Below, in pieces: positions 7,625 through 15,762 of a DNA stretch of 18,641 nucleotides. How positions within the stretch are numbered: the first letter of the stretch is position 1; each line of letters starts with the position of its first letter. The stretch is from Promethearchaeota archaeon (GTDB taxonomy: Archaea; Asgardarchaeota; Lokiarchaeia; Sigynarchaeales; SOKP01): NCBI GenBank assembly GCA_030620005.1, contig JAUXAJ010000070.1:1-18641 (forward strand), read 5' to 3'. The translations under genes were made by a program, and so were the position numbers. The notes below the pieces were generated by a model, which was given only the letters and a program-made list of their open reading frames with translations, made no database searches and was not told where the DNA came from.

Positions 7625-7688
7625 AAAAAATAAAGTGTGTTTGATTAATTTTCGCCGAACTAAAGCTTCATTTACTCAACTTTTCAAA

Positions 7689-9074
7689 TTATTTAAAGTA
7701 ATGTAAATATTCTTTTTGTAATTCCATCACCTCATCAAGAATCTTCTCTGCCATTTTAAAACTCCCTACATTCGGATCAATTGCCAAGCAAGTGATTGCC
7801 AATTCTTTAGATTTCTTGAGGATTGCTTCAACACAAACATCTTGGACTGAAGCTTCAATTCGGAGAAGTGCGGCAATATTTTTTTGTATTTTACCCATTT
7901 TAACGCCGTGAACGCCGTCTTTATTTACAGTTACAGGCACCTCAACGACTAAATCTTGAGGGAGATTTTCGATAATGCCGTCGTTTGGAACATTAACGGC
8001 TCTCTCGTGTGAATTTTTGTTTGTTATGATTGCCTCGATTATCGGGATTGCGCGCTCTCCAGTGGGACCTCTAAAGAACAGCCCCTTCCTGGGATATCTC
8101 CCTTTCTTAAGTCTTTTATGATACTTTATGACTCTATTATATATCGCTTTCCCTCCCATATCAGCATTATCGATCCAATCAATCATATCCCGTGTTTTCG
8201 TAAATTCCTCGCCAAACTGTAAGTATTCCCCGAGGTGATTGTCATCCACATAAGGAAAACATCCAAATCTCTTATAAACCTCAAATGTTAGTGTTGAGAA
8301 TTCGAATCGATCCTCGTGGTTCTTGAAATAACTCATCGCTCTTTTATTGAATTTTGGCATTAAATCTTCTCCTGTTTTAAGGTTTTCAAGGCCTACTAAG
8401 AAACCAAAGTGATTGAGCCCTGCTACCTTCATTCGCAAGTTAGACAATGATTCTTTCCACAGTGCTATTCTTTCATTTACCTTTAGCTCATCGACATTTC
8501 CTTCATGAAAAATATCGTAAAACATGCGAGGAATATGTTTTTCAATGAACCCAATCTGATGACATAGTCCAATGAATCTTAATTTTTTAACAGTTCGCTT
8601 TATTGCCAAACAAACCCTTGACATTGGATTTGAAAAGTTGATGAAAAAAGCATCCGGACAGATTTTTTCTACATCTTTCACGATTTCAATAATGGAAGGA
8701 ATTATTCTCATGGCGTGAAGACTTCCTCCTGGCCCTCCACATTCCCCTAGTATTTGAGTAGAACCGTGCTTTCTTGGAATTTCGTAATCTTGTCTCCATA
8801 ATTTGAACCGATCTCCAACTTCAATAGAACTTATGACAAAATCAGCATCTTTTAAAGCGGATGCCCTATCAGTCGCAAGCTCCAAATTAAATTTTTGTCC
8901 AATTCTATCGTTTTCAGCAGTTAATAATTCATGAATTATGTCTAAATGTTCTTTATCAATATCGTGTAGCATTACAGTTGAGCCATCTAAAATCTTGCTA
9001 CGAAATATATCGCTAAACATGGCAGGACCGAACGATGTGCTCCCGGCACCAACCAAAACGATTTTTATGTCCAT
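7689..9074 (-). CDS. Glycoside hydrolase family 4 (alpha-glucosidase/alpha-galactosidase type)
   Basis: GH4 enzymes cleave glycosides by an NAD+- and metal-dependent redox-elimination mechanism in the cytoplasm. From ATG 9074 the 461-residue protein begins IVLVGAGSTSFGP, the Rossmann dinucleotide-binding loop (about residues 5-17). It then shows ADFVISSIEVG (77-87), GECGGPGGSLHAMR (110-123), the substrate/metal segment NFSNPMSRVCLAI (146-158), GLCHQIG with Cys171-His172 as metal ligands, and GLNHFGF with His222. The length is normal. A TTG at 9083 adds three residues but has no better ribosome binding site. Sugar specificity cannot be read; the lack of a clear phosphate-binding pattern and the nearby GPH-type symporter favour an unphosphorylated substrate. 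It is the only intact enzyme of the putative sugar-use set. Confidence 0.85.
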   Translation of the reverse strand: MDIKIVLVGAGSTSFGPAMFSDIFRSKILDGSTVMLHDIDKEHLDIIHELLTAENDRIGQKFNLELATDRASALKDADFVISSIEVGDRFKLWRQDYEIPRKHGSTQILGECGGPGGSLHAMRIIPSIIEIVKDVEKICPDAFFINFSNPMSRVCLAIKRTVKKLRFIGLCHQIGFIEKHIPRMFYDIFHEGNVDELKVNERIALWKESLSNLRMKVAGLNHFGFLVGLENLKTGEDLMPKFNKRAMSYFKNHEDRFEFSTLTFEVYKRFGCFPYVDDNHLGEYLQFGEEFTKTRDMIDWIDNADMGGKAIYNRVIKYHKRLKKGRYPRKGLFFRGPTGERAIPIIEAIITNKNSHERAVNVPNDGIIENLPQDLVVEVPVTVNKDGVHGVKMGKIQKNIAALLRIEASVQDVCVEAILKKSKELAITCLAIDPNVGSFKMAEKILDEVMELQKEYLHYFK

Positions 9075-9214
9075 TTCAATCAATTCTCATGTTGTTTTAA
9101 ATGTTAAATACAAAAATGTTATATTTAATTTTATAATTTTTCAATTTTTATCATTTAAACTTTCCTAATAATAATTGCGTGTTATTGAATAATACTTTTA
9201 ATCTTAAGAAAAAA

Positions 9215-9223
9215 TTTATAAAC
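9215..9223 (+). promoter_or_regulatory. TATA-like box upstream of the valine-run mini-ORF
   Basis: TTTATAAAC would place transcription start near 9245, giving a leader of roughly 8 bases before the ATG at 9253. A second TTATAAATTATAA lies at 9235-9247. Confidence 0.45.
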
Positions 9224-9252
9224 ATGTAATCTCTTATAAATTATAATAAATC

Positions 9253-9333
9253 ATGATCTCAAATACTACTTTCAACGCAAAGGAAAACTCCGGTTTGTTT
9301 TTATCCGTTGTAGTTGTAGTAGTAGTATTATGA
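9253..9333 (+). CDS. Valine-run mini-ORF (candidate leader peptide)
   Basis: A 26-codon frame: MISNTTFNAKENSGLFLS followed by seven valines and a leucine, then TGA. The valines are encoded by GTT GTA GTT GTA GTA GTA GTA. The layout (short start region, run of one amino acid, stop, then a strong hairpin) is that of amino-acid-sensing leader peptides such as bacterial ilvB leaders, but such attenuation is not established in archaea as far as I know and the genes downstream are not valine-biosynthesis genes. It could instead be a small membrane-inserting peptide or a trinucleotide repeat. A TATA-like box lies at a suitable distance upstream. Confidence 0.4.
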   Translation: MISNTTFNAKENSGLFLSVVVVVVVL

Positions 9334-9334
9334 A

Positions 9335-9391
9335 TTAAGAGAACTTGTCCGTCCTTTTTCTTTTAAACTTTTCTTGGATTGGTTCTCTTGA
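9335..9391 (+). promoter_or_regulatory. Strong stem-loop directly after the valine-run mini-ORF
   Basis: Bases 9335-9350 can pair with 9376-9391: 15 of 16 positions pair (including G-U pairs) around one U-U mismatch, with a 25-base loop rich in T. The core AAGAGAAC (9337-9344) with GTTCTCTT (9382-9389) is perfect. It begins one base after the TGA stop, so a ribosome on the mini-ORF would cover its 5' arm. No T tract follows at once, so a simple terminator is not obvious. Confidence 0.55.
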
Positions 9392-9487
9392 ATGCAAGCA
9401 AATTTTATTTGAAAGAGGTCACGGTTGAGTTCGATGGTTCGTAGAGATCCTTTGTATTAAAAATAACAAAAAACATGGAGGAAAAAA

Positions 9488-9625
9488 ATGACTCTAATAC
9501 AAGAAGATAAAATGATATTTTCGGAAACTCGTGAAAAAACCATTGATCATTCAGAGTATTTTGATGTTGAACGGTTCTTTATTCCGGGAGAGATCTATAT
9601 TCCAGAAGAAAAGATGGGTTGGTAA
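9488..9625 (+). CDS. Small acidic protein with C-terminal PGEI...MGW motif
   Basis: A 45-residue protein with a good ribosome binding site (GGAGG at 9477, then A-run, ATG at 9488). It is acidic and has no membrane segment. The C-terminus FIPGEIYIPEEKMGW resembles that of the second small protein at 9844-10017 (TVPGEIEIEDEIRMGYLW), so the two appear to be distant paralogues. It lies 96 bases after a strong stem-loop that follows a valine-run mini-ORF, and may be the gene controlled by that leader. No known family; no modifying enzyme, protease or exporter lies beside it, so a peptide-precursor role is only a thought. Confidence 0.5.
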   Translation: MTLIQEDKMIFSETREKTIDHSEYFDVERFFIPGEIYIPEEKMGW

Positions 9626-9843
9626 CAAAATAAAGAATTTTTAAATATTTTCTTATAAACCTTATAAATCTTATTTCTTCGTTTGATTTAACTAATTCGT
9701 GAATGTCCTCACTGAGTTTTGGGTTTTATTGAGCGAGAACAGAAGATTTAAATAATTCATCTAATATATATAATATTGTAAGATTTTAACTAATATTTTT
9801 AAATTTTAATTGTTGTCTAAAAAAAAATAGAGCGTGTAATAAT

Positions 9844-10017
9844 ATGGAAATGATTATTGATTCATTCGAGGAAAAAGAAGGTCTTGAAGAAGAATCGGAG
9901 GAGATTGCATTTGCAGCGGTTTTGGACGTTTCAAATACCGTGCCTGGCGAAATTGAGATAGAAGACGAAATAAGAATGGGCTATCTTTGGAAAAAATATT
10001 CCAATTTATCTATATAA
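9844..10017 (+). CDS. Second small acidic protein sharing the PGEI...MG.W motif
   Basis: A 57-residue very acidic protein from ATG 9844: a Glu-rich N-terminal third (EEKEGLEEESEE), a short hydrophobic patch (IAFAAVLDVS), then TVPGEIEIEDEIRMGYLW and a basic tail. The PGEI..(E/D)E..MG.W pattern is shared with the 45-residue protein at 9488. TATA-like sequence (CTAATATATATAA) lies 65-80 bases upstream; the ribosome binding site is weak. The hydrophobic patch is too short for a membrane helix. Function unknown. Confidence 0.45.
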   Translation: MEMIIDSFEEKEGLEEESEEIAFAAVLDVSNTVPGEIEIEDEIRMGYLWKKYSNLSI

Positions 10018-10129
10018 AGAGAATTTCTATTTTTATACCCCGTGTTATGGATCTATTATTAAGGTTAAATTTTTTTTCTTAAGCTTTAAAACATTTTTGA
10101 TAAAATTTTAAAAAAGAGAAATAAATATT

Positions 10130-11311
10130 TTATAAGACTGTTTTAATTCTTTCTAAGGCTTCTCTAATTCTTTCAACCGGTTGAGTTAACGCAAATCTCA
10201 CATAACCTTCTCCATACTGACCAAATCCAATCCCAGGAGTAATTATTACACCGACATTTATTAGTTTTTTAGCAAATTCCATGCTATCTTTTTCTTCTCT
10301 TGGAATTGCTGTCCATACATAAAATGTCGCTTTAGGTTTATCCGTCTTCCATCCCATTTCATTTAATCCTTTTATTAGAACATTTCGCCTTTTTTCATAG
10401 ATTTTTATGCTTTTTTCTACGATACCTGGCTTTTTTTTGGATTTATATTCGTCTAACCCCTTGATCACTGCCTTCTGAATAAATACTGAACCACCAGAAT
10501 CAATTTGTGATTTAATTTTTCTCAACCCTTCAATAATTTCTGAATTACCCGCAATCCAACCACATCGAAATCCCGTCATGTTAAACATTTTCGATGCACT
10601 ATTAATTTCTATATGGTCTTGACTAATTTGGAGGATTGAAGGGGCGATATAATCGTTAAAGGTGAATTCTGAATACGGATTATCATATACAATAAAAAAT
10701 TTATAATCCTCCGCGTAATCGACAACCCTTTTTAAATATTCCATTGGCGCAACTGCTCCAGTAGGATTATTTGGATAATTTAAGTACATCATTTTAGCTT
10801 TTTTAAGTATTTCTGTATCTATAGCTTCTAAATCGGGAAGAAAAGCGTTTTCTTTACCAAACGGCATTGAAATAGGTTCGCCATCACAGAGTTTTGTTGC
10901 TCCATTTGCATACACTGGATAACCTGGATTTGGGCATAACACAATATCACCTGGATTAATAAAAGCTCTTGCTATATTTGCAACGCCTTCTTTCCCTCCC
11001 ATTACATGTGAGACTTCTGTCGCAGGATTTAAGTTAATTCCATATCTGACTTCATTCCATCTTGCTACTGCTTCTCTATAATCTTCTTCGCCCATGCTTG
11101 TTGGATAATTTTGATTTTTAGGTTTTTTAACTTATTCAATTAATTCACTAACGATGATTTCGGGCGCAGATAGGTCAGGATCGCCGATCCCAAGTGAAAT
11201 GAAATCAATCCCCTCTTTCTTTTTCTGAGCTTTTAATCCTTCAATAGCAGCAAAAATATATTGTGGTAATCTACCAACTCTTTTGGCATATTCAACTTTA
11301 ATTTTAAACAC
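10130..11311 (-). CDS. Class I/II aminotransferase (LL-DAP-aminotransferase-like), interrupted by in-frame TAA
   Basis: A PLP enzyme of the family that includes LL-diaminopimelate and archaeal aspartate-type aminotransferases. The frame from GTG 11311 encodes 59 residues (YAKRVGRLPQYIFAAIEGLK, later FISLGIGDPDLSAPEII), then TAA at 11132-11134 (codon 60), then continues in the same frame (VKKPKNQNYPT, MGEEDYREAV) to 10130, for 393 residues in all, the usual length. The catalytic parts are intact: GGKEG, NYPNNPTG (about 179-186), VYDNPYSEF, the PLP lysine in SASKMF (about Lys241), and FRCGW. The stop sits where Gln (CAA) would fit. Without readthrough only a 321-residue fragment from ATG 11095 could be made, lacking the N-terminal arm that contributes to the active site. 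Substrate cannot be assigned. Confidence 0.8.
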
Positions 11312-11402
11312 CCATATAGTAAAAAAAGTATTGAAAAGTGTGAGTTTTAATATTAATTAAACATTAAAAACCTTTCCATGCGAAATTTGACGATAGAGAT
11401 AT

Positions 11403-11423
11403 AAAAAAAAAAAAAAAAAAAAA
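11403..11423 (-). terminator. T21 tract after the GPH transporter
   Basis: A run of 21 A on the plus strand is T21 on the minus strand, 16 bases past the TAG stop of the leftward transporter. It is an unusually long oligo-U terminator; the exact length may be unreliable in an assembly. Confidence 0.55.
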
Positions 11424-11439
11424 GAATTTAATAGGTATT

Positions 11440-12834
11440 CTATAAGCCAAGTTCCTTGATTTTTTCTTGATTACTTTTTACTTTATCTGGTGTTAGTTTG
11501 TACCATTTCCAAAAGATTATGGTTGCTATTAGCATGAAGATCATCGGAATTAAACCAAAATGTAGATGTACCCCCCAAACTGCTTCAGCAGGTTGAGTTG
11601 ACATCCCTTCTTCAAACCCTGTGAGCGTGTGAACTAACGCAAAAGTAATTGCTTGCATTATAATCGCAAAACGCCCAAAAAAGGCCTGAAAACCGTTATA
11701 AATCCCTTCCTCACGCGATCCAGTTAATACAACGGATTCATCGATCACATCAGCTAGGATAGGCGCCAATAACGCCCAGAAACCTCCAAGACCCACGCCC
11801 CATAAAATTAATGCAATAAAAAGTCCAATATAATCGTTAATGAACGTAAATGGAAGTGTAAACACCGTAAGAACAACTGCCGCGATTAATATGACTTTTT
11901 TATTGTTATTAGTTTTATGAGCAAGCTTAATCCACAAGGGTGATGAGAATAAAGCACCAATTAAAAAACCCGCTGAAAGTAATGTTTGAGCGCTTGCCGG
12001 CATTTCCAGAATAAATAGCACGACGTAGGGTACGGATGTTTATATGCACATAACTAGAGCTCGATAGAAAGTATATGCAATAATGAAGACGACGAATGAT
12101 TTTTGCTTCAAGGCGATTTTAAACATTCCGAAGAACGACACTCTTTCAGCCTTTACATCATATGTTTCTAGAAAACGATCAACAATTAATTGATCGTCAT
12201 GACATCCAGGGATCGATATACCAAAAATAACAAGACCAATTAAAACCATTACTCCACCTTGTATGACATACGATTGTAAATCTCCATATGTAATGATAAG
12301 CGGCGGTAAAAGGGCTCCGAGCGTAATGCCTATTATGCCTATGGGGGTTGCTATTGCTTGAACTGTCCTGCGTTCTTTAACAGAGCGAAACTTATCTGGA
12401 AAAAGCGAAGCAAAACCAATCCACCAAATTGAAGCGAAGGTGTCGAATAAACACGTGGCAAAAACGAGCCATAAAAAGATGAGCAAAGCTCCAGATTGAG
12501 GATCTACATTGGGAGGGATAAAAATAAGTATATAACTAAAAATCATGGGTATACCTCCAATTACTATCCAAGGGAATCTCCTGCCCCATTTTTTTGTAAA
12601 CTTAAAGGGACGATTAGTCAAATATCCTACAAGGGGGTCGTTAACAGCGTTCCAGATTGCAAAGATGATATAACCCAGGCCAGTAAGCCAGACATCAAGG
12701 CCAACCTCCATCTCGTAATAAAAAAAACCAAATGAGGCGAATGCCATTGCGAAGAGTTCGTTTAGAGCTTTACCAAAACCATATGAGGCCATATTCTTTT
12801 TTGAGTGTTCTATTTCAATATTTTTACTTGTCAT
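11440..12834 (-). CDS. GPH/MelB-type sugar:cation symporter (MFS), interrupted by in-frame TAA
   Basis: The glycoside-pentoside-hexuronide symporters carry sugars across the cytoplasmic membrane with H+ or Na+. The family signature is at the N-terminus: WNAVNDPLVGYLTNR (residues 61-75) and GRRFPWI (84-90), with about twelve hydrophobic segments overall. The frame from ATG 12834 reaches TAA at 12040-12042 (codon 265, after ALVMCI) and continues in the same frame as TSVPYVVLFILEMPASAQ to the stop at 11440, for 464 codons, the family's normal length. The stop lies in a mid-protein helix where Gln (CAA) would fit, so a single C-to-T change explains it. Upstream, ATTTAAAAAAG near 12876-12886 (minus strand) may be the TATA box. 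A GH4 enzyme lies about 2.4 kb further along, suggesting sugar use. Confidence 0.82.
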
Positions 12835-12919
12835 GATTATAACCAAATTTTTTGAAATAAAAAGAAAATTTCTTTTTTAAATATTGGATGTTAATCTTCT
12901 TAAATTTAATTACTTAATT

Positions 12920-12930
12920 AAAAAAAAAAA
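12920..12930 (-). terminator. T11 tract between the two transporters
   Basis: An A11 run on the plus strand (T11 on the minus) lies 34 bases past the stop of the upstream leftward transporter, implying that the two transporters are transcribed separately. Confidence 0.45.
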
Positions 12931-12963
12931 TAAGAAGTTAACCTTAAATATTATTACGGTCCT

Positions 12964-14276
12964 TTATTTTTGAGCTAATTTATATTCATACTGATTCCGG
13001 TCCATAAGCAAGAAAGGAATGAGTGCTATATTCGAAATTATCATCATTGCAATAAAGATAGTTGCATAAATTGCTATGACATCTGTCGTAATCCCTGCAA
13101 CATTAGTGAAAATTATTCCTGTTAGCGACATACCCATTAATGTTCCAAAATTGATAAATGATGTGCATATTGAGAGATATGTACCTGGAGCATCGGGATA
13201 TTGCTTGGCATATTGACCAGCAACCGAAGAAAAAGCAGAGTTGCTCCAACCGCTCGAAGATCCTGCGATGAATGAAAAAATCAACAAGATAAAAATGAGA
13301 GTAGACGGAACGGGAATTAAAAGTAGTAAGAGCGCACCAGTAGTTAAAGCGAACGATGAAAAGACAGCTATTCTTCTTGAAATCTTATCTGCAACTCTTC
13401 CTCCTATAAATGCTCCTGCTAATACGCCTAAACTTACAATTAAAGTAATAAAAGCCTGAGGATAGTATAAATTCAAATCGCCTTCCAAAACCTCGATTGT
13501 TGCACCAACCGGGTTTACCATTCCTGCTCTTATTAAAATGTATAGAGCAATAAATAAGAAAATCACACCATCTACTACAGCCATGAACATGGAAAAGAAA
13601 AAAACTTTCCAATTTTCTTTTTTTTTTAATATTACTTTAAGATTTGCGACAATCTCCCTGTCAACATGAGCTTGAGTGTGTTTAATAGTGAGAGTTAACC
13701 ACCCACATATTATCGTCAAAATACCTAAGAAAACAATATAGACTCAACTGGAATGATAGATATTATTAATAATACTACAAGCCCGCCAGCAATTATTCCC
13801 ATAGATCTAAAGCCCCATACAGCTCCCGTAACTCTACCAAGCTTTTCTTTTGGACACACATCCATTATAAATCCGTCCATTGCCGTATCTGCCATTGCTG
13901 TTCCTAACATCACGAAAAACCCTGTAATAGTAAATATCGTAAAAGCAGATTGAGGATCTGAAAACAGTAAAGAAGGCGTTACCATCCATATTATTCCAGC
14001 AAAGGTTGCAGGTCCTATTATCCAAGGCTTTCTACGCCCCAACTTCCCGATTTCAACCTTGTCGCTAATAAGACCGAAAAACAACTTCATGATAAACGGT
14101 ATCATTATTATAGATCCCATTGAAGCGATGACTGCAGCATCGACAGAACCAAGTAAGCTTAATATATAAATTGGTACCACTACCGTGAATATACTCTGAT
14201 TTACTCCCTGAACAAAGTAATTTAACGAAAATACAACCGTATAAGAATTTTTATATTCAATTTCTGTTTTTTCCAT
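12964..14276 (-). CDS. MFS transporter, interrupted by a one-base contraction
   Basis: An N-terminal frame from ATG 14276 ends at TAG after PVESILFS (about 13725). A second frame continues VFLGILTIICGWLTL to 12964. Adding one T to the TTTT run (plus-strand A run 13730-13733) restores PVESILFFLGILTIICGW in one frame of about 437 residues with some twelve membrane segments. Major-facilitator features are the cytoplasmic loop FFGLISDKVEIGKLGRRKPW (about 66-85) and, in the C-terminal half, GGRVADKISRRIAV, the matching inter-domain loop. The layout resembles MFS drug/nutrient carriers or the AmpG/PAT group; the substrate is unknown. GGGG 7 bases before the ATG may be its ribosome binding site. A homopolymer contraction is a common sequencing error, so it may be intact in the cell. 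Confidence 0.78.
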
Positions 14277-14591
14277 GATAATCCCCTAAACAAGTTTTTT
14301 TTTTTTTAAAAAGTATTTGTTTTTTAAATATTAGATTTTTTAGCTTTTATAGTTTCTTTTTTGTTGTTATGTGATTATAAATAATCGTTTAAATAAATTG
14401 AGGGTATTTTAGATTTTTTCTTTTTGATTAAAATTTAAAAATCATTAATCTAAGACCGACAATAATGACTTTAAACTCATTTAAAGTAATTAAATTTTTA
14501 TCTTTAGTTCTTGTCGTTAATTAATTAAATCATGAATATTTTATATTCGTAGTTTTTTTTTAACTGATAGAACTTTTTAAATTGAATAAAA
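14277..14591. other. Divergent intergenic region
   Basis: This 315-base A/T-rich spacer separates the leftward MFS gene from the rightward iron-sulfur genes, so it should hold both promoters. TTTTTAAATATTA (14320-14332) read leftward is a likely TATA box for the transporter; CTTTTTAAAT (14572-14581) may serve the rightward gene. A T13 run lies at 14295-14307, and the palindromic TTAATTAATTAA at about 14517. I see no coding or RNA gene. Confidence 0.4.
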
Positions 14592-15710
14592 ATGTCAGAT
14601 AATAAATTGTATTATAAGTTGGCAAGGACAATTACAAAAGCTGGAGGAATGCCCATGCCAATTAATAACGCACTAATAGAACTATTGCAAGCATTAATAA
14701 ATGAAGAACGAGCTAAATTCATTGTAAAAACGTTCAAAAAGCCATCGCTTAGCATTGATCAAATCAAGGCCAAGACAGATTTGGACGAAAAAGCGCTAGA
14801 AGAAATGCTAAATGGGTTGATGAACAACGGTACAATTGTAGGTTTGCCTTCTAGAAGAACTGGTATCATGGTTTACCGTTTATTGCCATTATGGCCTGGG
14901 ATGTTTGAATACACGTTCCTTAAGAAGATTAGTCATACTGAAAGAGAAAAAAAAATCGCGCGAATGTTTGAAAATCTATTTGAAGAAATGATTAATGCTA
15001 CACAAAATAATTACGATGAAATGGTGAAACAATACGAAAAAATGATGCGCCCAATCACACGAATAGTTCCTGTTGAGGAAGAGATTGGAGAGCTTGAAGC
15101 TCCTGTTGAAGAGATAATACCTATCGAGCAAGTTACAAAAATCGTTGATAAATTTGATAAAATTGCACTTTCGTACTGTTATTGTCGGCAACAGAAAGAC
15201 CTAATTGGTAACCCTTGCAAGTTAACCGATGAAAGGCAAAATTGTTTTCTATTGGGCAAAAGCGCTAAATTCTCGATAGATCATGGATTTGGCTTAGAAG
15301 TGAGTAAAGAAAAGGCTAAAGAAATAATGAAAAAAGCAGAGGATGAAGGCTTGGTTCATAAAGTATTTCATATACACACGAATCACGAATTAGACGAAGA
15401 AGCTATTTGTAACTGCTGTAAATGTTGTTGTGGGCCGTCTCAGATGTGGATAAACGGTATAATACCGTTATATTCTCTGTCTCATTACTTGGCAAATGTA
15501 AACGACGGAATTTGCGTGGGATGTGGGACTTGTATTGATTTGTGCCAAGTTGGAGCGATAGAATTAATAAATACGCTAGCAGTAATAAACCACGATCGAT
15601 GTTATGGTTGCGGAATTTGCGCACATCATTGTCCTGAGAAGGCCATTACTTTAGAAAGAACTGAACTCAGGGGCGTATATATCCCTCCTCCAAGGATTAA
15701 ACAGAATTGA
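14592..15710 (+). CDS. Iron-sulfur protein with HTH-like N-terminus and 2x[4Fe-4S] ferredoxin domain (paralogue 1)
   Basis: A 372-residue cytoplasmic protein. Residues 51-100 (LSIDQIKAKTDLDEKALEEM, then a short turn and VYRLLPLWPGMFE) look like a winged-helix domain. Residues 115-190 are helical and acidic. A cysteine block follows: CYCRQQKDLIGNPC with Cys196/198/209 and Cys218. Then come GLVHKVFH (253-260) and the dense cluster CNCCKCCC (273-280). The C-terminus has two ferredoxin motifs, CVGCGTCIDLC (308-318, with Gln instead of the usual Pro after the last Cys) and CYGCGICAHHC (337-347). It is likely an electron carrier or redox-sensing adaptor; the partner is unknown. Its close paralogue follows 52 bases later and probably shares a transcript or regulation. 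I know similar proteins from anaerobes but no assigned function. Confidence 0.75.
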   Translation: MSDNKLYYKLARTITKAGGMPMPINNALIELLQALINEERAKFIVKTFKKPSLSIDQIKAKTDLDEKALEEMLNGLMNNGTIVGLPSRRTGIMVYRLLPLWPGMFEYTFLKKISHTEREKKIARMFENLFEEMINATQNNYDEMVKQYEKMMRPITRIVPVEEEIGELEAPVEEIIPIEQVTKIVDKFDKIALSYCYCRQQKDLIGNPCKLTDERQNCFLLGKSAKFSIDHGFGLEVSKEKAKEIMKKAEDEGLVHKVFHIHTNHELDEEAICNCCKCCCGPSQMWINGIIPLYSLSHYLANVNDGICVGCGTCIDLCQVGAIELINTLAVINHDRCYGCGICAHHCPEKAITLERTELRGVYIPPPRIKQN

Positions 15711-15718
15711 TTTTTTTT
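15711..15718 (+). terminator. T8 tract directly after the first iron-sulfur gene
   Basis: Eight T begin at the base after the TGA stop (15708-15710). It may end or weaken the transcript before the paralogue, which has its own TATA-like ATTTTTAAATT at 15732-15742. Confidence 0.35.
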
Positions 15719-15749
15719 GAAATTTTAGCACTATTTTTAAATTGAAGAT

Positions 15750-15756
15750 AAGGTGA
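15750..15756 (+). promoter_or_regulatory. Ribosome binding site that points to an ATC start
   Basis: AAGGTGA lies 6 bases before ATC at 15763, normal spacing, but 18 bases before the first standard start codon, TTG at 15775. It therefore supports initiation at ATC, the position aligned with the ATG of the paralogue. Confidence 0.5.
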
Positions 15757-15762
15757 ATAAAA

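Noticed and set aside
9415..9460. GGTTGAGTTCGATGGTTCG, which resembles part of a tRNA T arm
   Set aside because: No acceptor stem, D arm or anticodon arm can be built around it.
11132..12042. General reassignment of UAA to Gln as the reason for two in-frame stops
   Set aside because: Neighbouring intact genes such as GuaAb and the coiled-coil protein end at TAA with no homologous extension, so TAA works as a stop here.
12496..13953. Plus-strand frames inside the transporter genes
   Set aside because: They are antisense shadows of clear membrane proteins and have no family features or ribosome binding sites.
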